Source: Silvimonas soli
Lineage (GTDB): Bacteria; Pseudomonadota; Gammaproteobacteria; Burkholderiales; Chitinibacteraceae
Direction of reading: 5' to 3'
Assembly (NCBI RefSeq): GCF_030035605.1
Contig: NZ_CP106736.1
Coordinates: 1,860,001-1,924,000 of the forward strand
DNA: 64,000 bases
The position numbers and the translations under genes are program-made. This document shows positions 34,547 through 44,051 of the stretch, piece by piece (positions within the stretch are counted from its first letter, which is position 1; the number at the start of each line of letters is the position of its first letter). The notes under the pieces are model-generated. The model worked only from the letters and a program-made list of their open reading frames with translations. It had not been told where the DNA came from and did not search any database.

Positions 34547-34748
34547 TCAGGACATTCCTTGTGCATGACCACCGCAGATTCAGGCACTCCCCCCATAAGC
34601 GAGCTGGCCGAATCCGTCTTGTTCGAGCGCGGCAGACACACAAGGCCCTGCCGCAACCTTGTGATCATACCTGACGTCCGTTTCCTGAATTTATAACCGA
34701 ATTCCCTTATGCATTGCAGCAATCAAATAAGCGACAACTCAGGCGGTA

Positions 34749-35801
34749 TCAACGCAGCCGGTAAATGTGTGGCGGTGCCTGCAACCACTGCACGCGGCTT
34801 TGCATGGATGGCGTGAGATAAACGCTGCCGTCATTGCCCACGATCAGCACATCTTTCACGCCAAAGCGGCTGGCGTAGTGCACGGCGGTGTCTTTACCAC
34901 CAATAAAGACTGGCTTGGTAATAGCATCCGAAATGGCGCCAGCTTCTTGCGAGCTGGGTGCAATCAGCGTGGCCGATTGCATGGTTTGCGCGGGCCAGCC
35001 GGTGCGCGGGTCAATCAAATGGCAGTAGCGTTTGCCATCAACCTCAAAATAACGTTCGTAATCGCCCGAAGTGCCGATCGACTCGCCATCACCCAAGGTG
35101 ATCACCGCCATCGCGCCTGGTTTACGCGGGTGCTGCAAGCCAACTTTCCACGGCGTATCGCCCTTCTTGCCCAACGCCAGCACGTTACCGCCAATATTGA
35201 TCAGCGCGTTATACATGTGATGTTTACGCAGGTAGGCGGCGGCACGATCCAGCGCAAACCCTTTGAAGCCACCCAAGTCGATATTCACATCCGGATTGGT
35301 GCTGGATACGTTCGGGCCGTCAAATTGCAGATCATCCAGCGTCGGTTTCATCGCCACCAGTTGGCGAATCTTGTCCGGGTCAGGCAGCACGGGCGCGAAG
35401 GTATCGTTATGAAAGCCCCACGCCGCCACCAAGTCGCCAATGGCCGGATTAAACAACTGGTCCGAGCGCTCGGCATAGCCTTTGGCCTGCTGCAGAATGG
35501 CGACCATTTCCGGATCGGCCTGCGCCGCTTCGCCCATGGCAAAAGCGTTATTCAAACGGGTAATGTCAGATGGGTGCCAGGCGTGCAGTTTGGCGTGCAG
35601 CCGATCCAGATCAGCCAGAATGGTGGCCGTCGCCGCTTTTGCTTTGTCTTCGTCGACGCCGTAAATGGTGATCTGCACGGCGGTGCCAAAGACATAGCCG
35701 TCTTGCTGAAACATCGGCGGTTTGCTGCAACTGGTCAAACCCGCCAGCAGCGCCAGCATGCCCAGCCAGCGCAGAGCGCTAAACAAAGTCCGCACAGACA
35801 T
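34749..35801 (-). CDS. apbE: FAD:protein FMN transferase (ApbE), lipoprotein
   Basis: 350 residues from ATG 35801, which overlaps the gshB stop (TGATG). The signal peptide has a lipobox (LLAGLTSC), so it should be anchored in the periplasm. ApbE motifs are GTAVQITIYG, DLGGFKGFALDRAAAYL and DPRTGWPAQTMQSATLIAPS. It flavinylates Thr residues of proteins such as NqrB/NqrC or RnfG; no such target is in the window. It lies between gshB and the PTS genes, where related genomes usually have no gene (recalled, not checked). Confidence 0.93.
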   Translation of the reverse strand: MSVRTLFSALRWLGMLALLAGLTSCSKPPMFQQDGYVFGTAVQITIYGVDEDKAKAATATILADLDRLHAKLHAWHPSDITRLNNAFAMGEAAQADPEMVAILQQAKGYAERSDQLFNPAIGDLVAAWGFHNDTFAPVLPDPDKIRQLVAMKPTLDDLQFDGPNVSSTNPDVNIDLGGFKGFALDRAAAYLRKHHMYNALINIGGNVLALGKKGDTPWKVGLQHPRKPGAMAVITLGDGESIGTSGDYERYFEVDGKRYCHLIDPRTGWPAQTMQSATLIAPSSQEAGAISDAITKPVFIGGKDTAVHYASRFGVKDVLIVGNDGSVYLTPSMQSRVQWLQAPPHIYRLR

Positions 35802-36748
35802 CAACCCAGCTTGCGTTCGAGCGCGCTGATAAACAATGCAGCCACATCAATGCCGGATTGGTCGGTGATTTCCTGAAAGCACGTCGGGCTGGTCACGTTG
35901 ATTTCGGTGACATTCTCGCCAATCACATCCAGCCCCACCAGGAACAAGCCTTTGGCCGCCAGTTGTGGGCCAAGCGTTTCGGCAATTTCGCGGTCTTTGG
36001 CAGTGAGTGGTCGGGCCACGCCGGTGCCGCCCGCCGCCAGGTTGCCACGTGTTTCACCTGCCTTGGGAATTCGTGCCAGGCACCAGTCCACCGGTTTGCC
36101 ATCAATAATCAACACGCGCTTGTCACCGTCTTTGATCGCGGGCAGATAGCGCTGCGCCATGATGGTGCTGGTTTCATTGATGGTGAGCATTTCAATAATC
36201 GAACCCACATTCGGGTCGTTGGCGGTAATGCGGAAAATCCCCGCACCACCCATGCCATCGAGCGGCTTGAGAATCACGTCGCCATGTTCAGCCAGAAACT
36301 CGCGGATGTCGGCACCGCGTTGCGTCACCAGCGTGGGCGCGGTGAATTGCGGATGCTTGAGGATCGCCAGCTTTTCGTTGTAGTCACGTAGCGTCTGGCC
36401 GGGGTTGAATACGCGTGCGCCTTGCGCCTCGGCCAGCGTCAACAGATGCGTGGCGTACAGATATTGCGCGTCGAAAGGCGGATCTTTGCGCATCAACACT
36501 GCGCCAAAGTCTTTCAGTGCTTCGTGTTGCGGGGCTTCCAGCTCAAACCAGTGCTTGTATTCCTGGGTAGCGGTAAAGCGCAGCCGCTGCGCGTTGGCTT
36601 GCACCACGCCTTCTTTCACCCGGATATCGTCGGCCAGCGTGATCCACAATTCCCAACCGCGTTTGTTGGCCTCGCGCAGCATGGCATAGGTGGAATCTTT
36701 GTGGATTTTGAACCCGGCTACAGGGTCGGCAATGACGAGCAGGCGCAT
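35801..36748 (-). CDS. gshB: Glutathione synthetase
   Basis: 315 residues. The N-terminal MRLLVIADPVAGFKIHKDST and MRKDPPFDAQYLYATHLL are prokaryotic GshB. The ATP-grasp has VILKPLDGMGGAGIFRI near residue 155 and DVIGENVTEINVTSPTCFQE near 275. It joins gamma-glutamylcysteine and glycine. It is in the leftward set gshA-gshB-apbE. Confidence 0.97.
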   Translation of the reverse strand: MRLLVIADPVAGFKIHKDSTYAMLREANKRGWELWITLADDIRVKEGVVQANAQRLRFTATQEYKHWFELEAPQHEALKDFGAVLMRKDPPFDAQYLYATHLLTLAEAQGARVFNPGQTLRDYNEKLAILKHPQFTAPTLVTQRGADIREFLAEHGDVILKPLDGMGGAGIFRITANDPNVGSIIEMLTINETSTIMAQRYLPAIKDGDKRVLIIDGKPVDWCLARIPKAGETRGNLAAGGTGVARPLTAKDREIAETLGPQLAAKGLFLVGLDVIGENVTEINVTSPTCFQEITDQSGIDVAALFISALERKLG

Positions 36749-36887
36749 GAGGGAATCCCGTTATTTCTGGATGACTGAGCCAGGGCGATGGCGGGAATAA
36801 CAGCTAATCTGCCGCTCCCGTAGCCTCAGCTTTTGCAGCAGTGAAGTGGTGGATTGGCTACGCCAACATCCACCCTCCACCATGAGA

Positions 36888-38186
36888 TCAAGCCGCAAAC
36901 GACAACTGTGGCTCGGGTGCTGTCGCTTCGATTTCATGCGATGCGGCCAACAGCGCCAGCCGCGCCACCACGCCATAAGAATAGAAGCGGTTCGGTGCGC
37001 TATCCGGTGCACCATCGCAATCTGGTGTGGTACACGGCGAGGCAAACGCCAGCGGCTCGAAATGCATGCCTGGCGCGTTGAGGTTTTCTTCCGGGCCACG
37101 GCCGGTATGCACGCGATAGAAACCACCGACCACAAAGCGGTCGACCATGTACACCACGGGTTCAGCCACGGCGTCATTGATACTTTCAAAGGTCGGCACG
37201 CCTTCTTGCACGATCACGTCGTGCACTTCCAGCCCTTCCTTGACCACCGACATCTTGTTGCGTTGTTTGCGGTTCAGGCCGATCACTTCGTCCGCCGACT
37301 TCACGCTCATGATGCCCATGCCATAAGTACCGGCATTGGCTTTGACGATCACGAACGGGTCGTGATCAATGCCGTGTTCGGCATATTTGACGCGGATCTT
37401 GGCCAGCGTGCTGTTCACGGCATCAGCCAGTTGTTCTTCGCCAGCGCGATTGTGGAAATCCAGACCATCCACGTGAGCGAAGTACGGGTTGATGGTCCAC
37501 GGATCAATCCCGATCAGTTTGGCGAAGTCGTCCGCCACATGGTCGTACGCGCCAAAGTGATTGGTCTTGCGGCGCACCGACCAACCGGCATGCGGTGGCG
37601 GCACAATGATTTGTTCGACATCATCCAGCAGCGGCGGAATACCCGCAGACAGATCGTTATTCAGTAGCACCGCACATGGATCAAACCCGGCTACGCCAAT
37701 CCGGCGGCCATTTCGCACCAGCGGCTCCAGCGTGAGCTTCTGGCCATCCACCAGATCAAACGTGGTTGGCTCGGTGATTTCAGGGTTGAACGTGCCCAGA
37801 CGCACCACGAGCCCCGCCATGCGCATGATGCGCACCAGCGCGGCCACGTTTTGCAGGTAGAAAGTATTGCGAGTGTGGTTTTCCGGAATCAACAACACGC
37901 GCCGCGCATCGGGACACATGTTTTCCAGCGCGCTCATCACCGCCTGTACACCCAGTGGGTGAAATGCCGGATTGAGGTTGTTGAACCCCCCCGGGAACAG
38001 GTTCATGTCGACCGGAGCGAGCTTGTACCCGGCATTGCGCAAGTCCACCGAACCATAAAACGGCGGCGTCGATTCTTGCCATTGATTGCGAAACCAGTGC
38101 TCGATTTCAGGCTGGGCGGAAAGAATACGGCGCTCCAGATCCAGCAATGGGCCAGAAAGCGCGGTGGTGAGATGCGGAACGGTCAT
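36888..38186 (-). CDS. gshA: Glutamate-cysteine ligase
   Basis: 432 residues from ATG 38186; a GTG three codons upstream is possible. It matches the proteobacterial GshA type found next to gshB (the 'ferrooxidans' type) rather than the E. coli type: PPFYGSVDLRNAGYKLAPVD, NLFPGGFNNLN, VIVKANAGTYGMGIMSVK and NLNAPGMHFEPLAF. It makes gamma-glutamylcysteine. It is 139 bp upstream of gshB. 38187-38388, before it, holds no gene. Confidence 0.93.
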   Translation of the reverse strand: MTVPHLTTALSGPLLDLERRILSAQPEIEHWFRNQWQESTPPFYGSVDLRNAGYKLAPVDMNLFPGGFNNLNPAFHPLGVQAVMSALENMCPDARRVLLIPENHTRNTFYLQNVAALVRIMRMAGLVVRLGTFNPEITEPTTFDLVDGQKLTLEPLVRNGRRIGVAGFDPCAVLLNNDLSAGIPPLLDDVEQIIVPPPHAGWSVRRKTNHFGAYDHVADDFAKLIGIDPWTINPYFAHVDGLDFHNRAGEEQLADAVNSTLAKIRVKYAEHGIDHDPFVIVKANAGTYGMGIMSVKSADEVIGLNRKQRNKMSVVKEGLEVHDVIVQEGVPTFESINDAVAEPVVYMVDRFVVGGFYRVHTGRGPEENLNAPGMHFEPLAFASPCTTPDCDGAPDSAPNRFYSYGVVARLALLAASHEIEATAPEPQLSFAA

Positions 38187-38388
38187 GGGGAACACTCATC
38201 AAAAACAGCGTCAGCCAGAAATGCGGGCGGCATCCTGATAATACAACCCGCATGCATATGTTTCATCCCTAACTCGGCGCTGCGGGGTGTGAATTTATCC
38301 CGACAAATCGGGACAACCAAGCCGCGCACTGCCGAAAACATTCACGAGCCACGCCCGCAACACAGGCAATCCGCGTGGCAGTTTGCGG

Positions 38389-39348
38389 CTACAACCAACC
38401 TTTGCGCTTGAAAAACCAGTACGGCGCAATGCCGGACAGCACCATCAACACGAGCGCAAACGGATAACCAAAGTGCCACTGCAATTCCGGCATCGCGCCA
38501 AAGTTCATGCCGTAAATACTGGCAATGACCGTCGGCGGCAGAAACACCACGGCAGCAATCGAGAAAATCTTGATGATCTTGTTCTGCTGCAAGTTGATCA
38601 AGCCCATCAGCGCGTCCATCAAGAAGTTGATCTTGTCGAACAGAAAGCCGGTGTGATTATTCAGTGACTCCAGATCCCGCAGCACTTCGCGCAGGTCATC
38701 TTCCTGCGTTTGCTTCAGGACGCGACAGCGCAGCAAAAACGACAGCGAACGCCGCGTGTCCATTAAATCCAGCCGCACTTTGCCGTTCAAGTCTTCCTGC
38801 GTGGCGATGTCGGCCACCGTATCGGCCATAACGGTGTCAGTCATCACATTGTGGCGATTCAGCACCCGGCGGCTGACCTTGTCCAGATCGGCATAAACGC
38901 CTTCGAGCATATCCGCCGCGTACTCAACGGCGACGTCGTAAATGGCCAGCAGTACGTCTTCCGCTGAATGCACATAGTCCGCCTGCATGCGCGCCCGCAT
39001 CCGGAACAGGCGAAAGGCGGCGAGTTCTTCATTGCGGATGCTCAACAAGCGCCCGTCGTTGAGCAGGAATGACACCGTGACCACGTCTGCGCCATCATTA
39101 AACTGGTGCAGAAAAAACGAGTTCAGATGAATACCGGCCTCGTCGACAAAGCAACGGGCAGAATCCTCGATATCTTCTACTTCATCGTCATTGAGCTTGA
39201 GCCGGAACACCTGCTGCAATAGCGCGCGTTCGTGCTCGTTGGGCTCCACAGAATCAATCCAGACCACGCCCTCACGTGTGAGATCGTCCGCCGATTCCAC
39301 GGCCACCGGTCGTAGTCGTCCTTCCACAAAACCATATGCGGTTAGCAT
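38389..39348 (-). CDS. corA: CorA-type magnesium/cobalt transporter
   Basis: 319 residues. A large cytoplasmic N-terminal domain is followed by two C-terminal transmembrane helices with the hallmark YGMNF after the first (SIYGMNFGAMPEL near residue 279). The end FKRKGWL is basic, as in CorA. It forms a pentameric Mg2+ channel in the inner membrane. It is divergent from prmC. Confidence 0.95.
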   Translation of the reverse strand: MLTAYGFVEGRLRPVAVESADDLTREGVVWIDSVEPNEHERALLQQVFRLKLNDDEVEDIEDSARCFVDEAGIHLNSFFLHQFNDGADVVTVSFLLNDGRLLSIRNEELAAFRLFRMRARMQADYVHSAEDVLLAIYDVAVEYAADMLEGVYADLDKVSRRVLNRHNVMTDTVMADTVADIATQEDLNGKVRLDLMDTRRSLSFLLRCRVLKQTQEDDLREVLRDLESLNNHTGFLFDKINFLMDALMGLINLQQNKIIKIFSIAAVVFLPPTVIASIYGMNFGAMPELQWHFGYPFALVLMVLSGIAPYWFFKRKGWL

Positions 39349-39483
39349 TTGTGTCGCCCTGCGTGAGATACCGCGCGGATTATAGGAGATGTCACCGGCC
39401 CACGCTTGCGCTGTGTATCTGCTTCAGACATCGCCAGCAGGCGCGAATTCGGAGGCCCAGGCAAAATGTTTTACACTGCGCCC

Positions 39484-40308
39484 ATGCTTACCTATCAGAA
39501 TCTTGCCAGCCAAAGCGGGCTGGACCGGGCCGATATCCACGCGCTGTTTGGTCATCTGGGCGGCTTCGGGCGTGCCTGGTTGATTGCGCACGGCGACGAT
39601 CCCGCACCTGATGAGTTCGTTGCCCGCTTTAATGTGCTGGCCGAACGACGGCGTAATGGCGAACCGATTGCGTATCTCACCGGCGAAAAAGAGTTCTTCA
39701 GTTTGCCATTCAGCGTTGCGCCGGGCGTATTGATTCCGCGTCCGGAAACCGAACTGCTGGTGGAACTGGCTTTAGAGCGCCTGCCAGCCGGCGCGCCGCG
39801 CATTCTGGATATGGGCACCGGCAGCGGGATTATTGCCATCACTCTGGCGCATGAATGCACCGGTGCCCGCGTCACCGCGCTGGATGCCTCGCCCGCAGCG
39901 CTGGCCATTGCCGGGATTAACGCCGCACGCCATGCGCCACAGGTCACTCTGTTGCTGAGTGACTGGTACCAGGCACTCGGTGACGCGCAATTTGATCTGA
40001 TTGTGTCTAACCCGCCGTATATCGAACAACATGATCCGCATCTGGCCCAAGGCGATCTGCGCTTTGAGCCACGCTCGGCCTTGACTGATGAAGCCGATGG
40101 CCTGGCGCACATTCGCACCATTGTGGCGGGGGCGCCGTCCCACTTACACGGCGGCGGCTGGCTATTGTTTGAACATGGCTACGACCAAGGCGAAGCATCC
40201 AGATCCATCCTCGCCGCCGCAGGTTTTTCCGCAGTGCAGACTTGGCAAGATCTGGCTGGCCTGGATCGCGTCAGTGGTGGGCTTGCCCCGGCGAGTCGCG
40301 CTGGTTAA
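39484..40308 (+). CDS. prmC: Peptide chain release factor glutamine methyltransferase
   Basis: 274 residues from ATG 39484; ATG 39466 is an in-frame alternative. The N-terminal helical domain is followed by GEPIAYLTGEKEFFSLPF and PRPETELLVE. The SAM site is ILDMGTGSGIIAITLA and the catalytic NPPY is in LIVSNPPYIEQHDPHL. It methylates the GGQ glutamine of RF1/RF2. The usual neighbour prfA is not in the window; grxD follows, as in many beta- and gammaproteobacteria. Confidence 0.96.
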   Translation: MLTYQNLASQSGLDRADIHALFGHLGGFGRAWLIAHGDDPAPDEFVARFNVLAERRRNGEPIAYLTGEKEFFSLPFSVAPGVLIPRPETELLVELALERLPAGAPRILDMGTGSGIIAITLAHECTGARVTALDASPAALAIAGINAARHAPQVTLLLSDWYQALGDAQFDLIVSNPPYIEQHDPHLAQGDLRFEPRSALTDEADGLAHIRTIVAGAPSHLHGGGWLLFEHGYDQGEASRSILAAAGFSAVQTWQDLAGLDRVSGGLAPASRAG

Positions 40309-40377
40309 AATACCCGAGTAAATTAATCAGTTAAAGGCGCTGCGCTTGCGACGCGCCGCAACCTAGCGAGTCACCCC

Positions 40378-40683
40378 ATGAGCGTTCAAGAGTCCATCCG
40401 CCAGACCGTCACCGAAAACCCGGTTGTCCTTTTCATGAAAGGCACACCGACTTTTCCACAGTGCGGCTTCTCGTCCGCCGCTGTGCAGATGCTGAAAAAC
40501 TGCGGCGCCAATTTTGTTGCCGTTAACGTACTGGAAGACCCGGAAGTCCGTCAGGGCATCAAAGAGTTCTCCAACTGGCCAACCATTCCACAGCTGTACG
40601 TCAAGGGCGAATTCGTCGGCGGTTCGGACATCATGAAAGAACTGTTCAGCTCCGGCGAACTGCAACAATTGCTGCAAGACTGA
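40378..40683 (+). CDS. grxD: Monothiol glutaredoxin (Grx4 type)
   Basis: 101 residues. The active site CGFS lies in GTPTFPQCGFSSAAVQML near residue 30, and the glutathione site is WPTIPQLYVKGEFVGGSDI. It carries [2Fe-2S] clusters with BolA-type partners. It is 69 bp after prmC and ends in a clear terminator. Confidence 0.97.
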   Translation: MSVQESIRQTVTENPVVLFMKGTPTFPQCGFSSAAVQMLKNCGANFVAVNVLEDPEVRQGIKEFSNWPTIPQLYVKGEFVGGSDIMKELFSSGELQQLLQD

Positions 40684-40707
40684 TTGGTTACCCGTAACGC
40701 ATGCCTA

Positions 40708-40735
40708 AACGCCAGCTGACCACTGGCGTTTTTTG
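40708..40735 (+). terminator. Rho-independent terminator of grxD
   Basis: AACGCCAG (40708-40715), loop CTGACCA, CTGGCGTT (40723-40730), then TTTTG. Confidence 0.9.
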
Positions 40736-40785
40736 TTTGAGTGCCATTGGGCCAGTACCATCGCAGCGTTGCTCTTCAGCATTAT

Positions 40786-41808
40786 ATGATCTGGAACCCG
40801 GTCCTTTCTCTTGTACAAGGCCTCCCACGCATGCTGGTGCTCCCTTCCTCTTATCACCGCGTTGCTGTTGTTCTGGCTCCCCGCCTGGGCGACTCCTTGC
40901 TACTGATGGTGCTGGCGCAGAATTTGCGGCTTGCCGGCAAGGAGGTGGTGGTATTTGGCAACTATCCGCGGTTACTGGCGCCATGGTTTCCCGACTTCGA
41001 TTTACGCCCGGCACTGGAAGAAGCAACAGCAACACAAAGCCTGCAAGAATTTGAACTGGTGCTGCACATGCATGTGGGCTGGCCGCTGGAGCTGCGCAAG
41101 CATCACGCCCGCGTGGTCTATTACGATGAAATCATGGCCGTCACGGGCCGCGGTATCGTCAAGCTTGATCAGATTGCCTTGTTCTGCAAACGGCATCTAG
41201 GCCTGGGCGATGCCAGCACCGACAACGGGCTGCGTGATATCGAGCGCATGCAGTATCGCCGCTATGCCAATCGTGTGGTAATTCACCCATCTTCGACATC
41301 AGAGCTACGTCGTTGGGCGCCAGAGCGTTTTATGGAACTCGGGCTCGCCCTCAAACAGAAGGGATTTGAGCCCGTATTTATTGTCGGCCCGGAAGAGTAC
41401 GACAAGTGGGCGTGGATCAAGCCTTATGGCCTTGAAGTCCCCGAGTTCCCCTCGCTGGCTGCCATCGCCAGCTTCATTCACGCCTCGGGCTGGCTGATTG
41501 GCAATGAATCTGGCATTGGACATCTGGCGTCCAATCTGGGCATCCCTACTTTGTGGTTTGCCGGTCGCGGCAAACGTGCCCGGATGTGGCGGCCGGCATG
41601 GTCACCAGCGCGGGTGATTTATCCCTGGTTTCTACCCACCGCAACTTTACGTGACCGCTTCTGGCGCGAAGTGATTCCGGTCAGCCGGGTTATGGCCGCG
41701 TTTGCAAAGTTAAGAAAAACAGCACAAAAACAACTGAGGCCGCCATTACCAGCAATACCCCCGGTAGCTACCATCACATCAGACAGGACGGTTCCTTGCG
41801 AGTCTTGA
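40786..41808 (+). CDS. GT9 (heptosyltransferase-family) glycosyltransferase
   Basis: 340 residues from ATG 40786; ATG 40831 (MLVLPSSYHRVAVV), behind AAGG, is an equally good start. The GT9 fold shows LAPRLGDSLLLMVLAQNLRL (N-terminal donor-side loop), PSSTSELRRWAPERFMELGL (equivalent of the WPxxxF block) and NESGIGHLASNLGIPTLWF. The family includes LPS heptosyltransferases such as WaaC/WaaF; the sugar is not certain here. It is isolated by terminators on both sides, so has its own promoter. Confidence 0.85.
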   Translation: MIWNPVLSLVQGLPRMLVLPSSYHRVAVVLAPRLGDSLLLMVLAQNLRLAGKEVVVFGNYPRLLAPWFPDFDLRPALEEATATQSLQEFELVLHMHVGWPLELRKHHARVVYYDEIMAVTGRGIVKLDQIALFCKRHLGLGDASTDNGLRDIERMQYRRYANRVVIHPSSTSELRRWAPERFMELGLALKQKGFEPVFIVGPEEYDKWAWIKPYGLEVPEFPSLAAIASFIHASGWLIGNESGIGHLASNLGIPTLWFAGRGKRARMWRPAWSPARVIYPWFLPTATLRDRFWREVIPVSRVMAAFAKLRKTAQKQLRPPLPAIPPVATITSDRTVPCES

Positions 41809-41860
41809 GTGCAGGAGCAGGTCAGCACTCGCACTACTCGGAAGTGCCACGCTCCGCTAA

Positions 41861-41890
41861 CAAAAAGCCCCACAATTGCGGGGCTTTTTG
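41861..41890. terminator. Bidirectional terminator
   Basis: CAAAAAGCCCC (41861-41871) and GGGGCTTTTTG (41880-41890) form a perfect 11-bp stem with A- and T-tracts on either side. It serves the converging GT9 gene and the glycine-zipper gene. Confidence 0.92.
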
Positions 41891-41938
41891 TATTGGGGTA
41901 ATTCATACCGTTTCATTCGCATCAGATGCGCCAGCCAA

Positions 41939-42613
41939 TTAGTGATGGTAGTAGCCGCCACCATGCCAACCACCCCAACCACGGTAATACCCATAATTGA
42001 TCGACACAGCAGGCCAGATCACCGGGGCGCCGTAGTAAACCGGCGCGGCCTGATACACCACAGCAGGTTGCTGTACGACCACGGTTTGCGGCTGATCAAC
42101 ATAGGTAGTCGTGGCATTGGTGGTAGCCGGTTGCTGCGGCGCGCTGCCGCCATCCACGTTTACCTGAATCGGCACCTCGCGACCTGGATCGTAGGCCATG
42201 CGAGTGGTGTAGCGCTGACCGGCGTACTCGTAAGTCACGTCATAGCCAACGGTATGTTGTTGCTGGGTCTGCGTGGTAGAACAACGGCGTACGGTTTGTG
42301 TGCTCACACCGCTGTTCTGATTCGCCAAGTTGTCACCAGCCAGAGCCCCGACTACGGCACCGGCAGCTGTCGCCGCCACGTTGCCATTGCCGTGCCCTAC
42401 CGTGTTACCCAGCAGACCACCAAAAATCCCCCCGAGGATCGCGCCGCCGTAGGTGCGTGGTTGTTGCACCTGAACTTGCTCATCCCAGCATGACTGCTGC
42501 GGTATTGAAACTTGCTGCACCACCGGCGTGGTATTGATAACGCGGCCGTACTCGGCGGCCTGCGCTGCACCGGCGATTCCGGCAAGGGTCATTAGCAGAA
42601 CGATTCTTTTCAT
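41939..42613 (-). CDS. Glycine-zipper (17-kDa surface antigen-like) envelope protein
   Basis: 224 residues from ATG 42613. The signal peptide MKRIVLLMTLAGIAGAAQA is cut before AEYG. A glycine zipper (GGAILGGIFGGLLG ... AAGAVVGALAGDNLA) spans residues ~55-95, as in Rick_17kDa_Anti/SlyB-type proteins, which insert in or bridge membranes. The tail after ~150 is low complexity (Gln/Val/Tyr-rich) and ends GGWHGGGYYHH, possibly metal-binding. There is no lipobox cysteine. Function is unknown beyond envelope location. Confidence 0.85.
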   Translation of the reverse strand: MKRIVLLMTLAGIAGAAQAAEYGRVINTTPVVQQVSIPQQSCWDEQVQVQQPRTYGGAILGGIFGGLLGNTVGHGNGNVAATAAGAVVGALAGDNLANQNSGVSTQTVRRCSTTQTQQQHTVGYDVTYEYAGQRYTTRMAYDPGREVPIQVNVDGGSAPQQPATTNATTTYVDQPQTVVVQQPAVVYQAAPVYYGAPVIWPAVSINYGYYRGWGGWHGGGYYHH

Positions 42614-42884
42614 TTTATCCACTCGCTTGCAGCACACTGGCTGCGCTTTGCACCCCGATTGGGGACATCACACCTTACGTATTTTCACGCTTTTGCATCT
42701 GGCGTACCAGGATGCGCGTCACAGCAAACACTTTTACGTTCAGTCACTTGGATGGCCTGGATGCCATCTGGTTCGGCGTTTTTCGCATTCTTTACAATCT
42801 GTCACCGGACCAGCCATTTCCAGCCTGATCGCGCGACCAGCGGTTATGATGCAAATACCCATCGAACGTATCCGCGAGGTTTGC

Positions 42885-43787
42885 ATGTCCTACTCTTTGG
42901 CCAATCAATTGGTCGTCGCCATCTCCTCGCGTGCCCTGTTCGATTTCGAAGAAGAAAACACCCTCTTCGAAACGGGTGATGCCTCAGCCTATAAATCGTT
43001 ACAACTGCGAAAACTGGATGAACCCGCAACGCCGGGCGTGGCCTTCGCTCTGGTGCAAAAGTTGCTCGCTTTCAACGAGGGCAGCGCCCACCGCGTTGAG
43101 GTGGTCATTCTTTCGCGCAATGACCCGGTGAGCGGTTTGCGCACTTTTCGCTCGGCCCAGCATCACGGTCTGACGCTCGAGCGCGGCGTATTCACGCAAG
43201 GCCGTGCCCCCTTCAAATATCTGAACGCGCTCAACGCCAATCTGTTTCTGTCCGTAAACGAGGCCGACGTACGCGAAGCGCTCGCCGCCGGTTTTCCCGC
43301 GGCTCGGGTTTACCCGCAATCGGTACATGCTGCCGGATTGCATCCGCATGAAATCCGCATTGCATTTGATGGCGATGCCGTGCTGTTTTCCGATGAAGCC
43401 GAACGCATTTATCAACGCGATGGCCTGCCGGCATTCCACCAGCATGAGCACGATCACGTCACCCGCCCGTTACCGGCCGGTCCGTTCAAGCCGCTGCTCG
43501 AAGCCTTGCACCGATTACAACGTGCGGCATCACCAATCCGTTTACGCACAGCGCTGGTCACTGCACGCAGCGCCCCGGCGCATGAACGGGCGATCCGTAC
43601 CCTGATGGATTGGCAAATTGAAGTGGATGAAGCGATGTTTCTGGGTGGGCTGGAAAAAGGCCCGTTCTTGCGCGAATTTGAGCCCGACTTCTTCTTCGAT
43701 GATCAAACCGGCCATTGCCTGTCTGGCGCCTTAGCCGGACCAACCGGTCAGGTGATCGCCGGGGTCGCCAACGAAGTCGAATCCTGA
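42885..43787 (+). CDS. Cytosolic 5'-nucleotidase (NT5C1-like)
   Basis: 300 residues from ATG 42885, behind GAGG. Strong family blocks are LVVAISSRALFDFEEEN near the start, VEVVILSRNDPVSGLRTFRS near 75, FKYLNALNANLFLSVNEADV near 115 and IAFDGDAVLFSDEAERIY near 165, the HAD-like DxDxV nucleophile motif. The family hydrolyses purine/pyrimidine monophosphates in mammals and is found scattered in bacteria. Monocistronic. An upstream ATG at 42846 is possible. Confidence 0.85.
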   Translation: MSYSLANQLVVAISSRALFDFEEENTLFETGDASAYKSLQLRKLDEPATPGVAFALVQKLLAFNEGSAHRVEVVILSRNDPVSGLRTFRSAQHHGLTLERGVFTQGRAPFKYLNALNANLFLSVNEADVREALAAGFPAARVYPQSVHAAGLHPHEIRIAFDGDAVLFSDEAERIYQRDGLPAFHQHEHDHVTRPLPAGPFKPLLEALHRLQRAASPIRLRTALVTARSAPAHERAIRTLMDWQIEVDEAMFLGGLEKGPFLREFEPDFFFDDQTGHCLSGALAGPTGQVIAGVANEVES

Positions 43788-43885
43788 TCCGGCTTACGCA
43801 ATCGCACTTGATTGGATCGTTTTTCATCCACTCATTCAACAAAAGCATCAAAACAGTGCGTTTACATAACCGATGATCACCGTAT

Positions 43886-43902
43886 TGCGCCAATTTGGTT
43901 CA
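43886..43902 (+). promoter_or_regulatory. Candidate NtrC binding site
   Basis: TGCGCC-AATTT-GGTTCA matches the 17-bp NtrC consensus TGCACC-N5-GGTGCA with two mismatches. It is centred about 98 bp before the predicted sigma-54 start, a normal enhancer distance. Confidence 0.65.
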
Positions 43903-43964
43903 CATAACGCACCAGCAGAAAATCACAAAACACATATCCTTTTTAACTTCATATAGATATGACT

Positions 43965-43980
43965 TTGGCACAGGGATTGC
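43965..43980 (+). promoter_or_regulatory. Sigma-54 (-24/-12) promoter of amt
   Basis: TTGGCACAGGGATTGC keeps the GG (43967-43968) and GC (43979-43980) with exactly ten bases between, matching TTGGCAC-N4-TTGC. Transcription should begin near 43992, about 60 bp before the amt start. Confidence 0.85.
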
Positions 43981-44051
43981 TTTTGGTGCACCTCCACTAA
44001 AAAAGAGGCGCCCGAGCAAGTGGCGCACTGCTGCAATTCCTGGAGCCTTAA

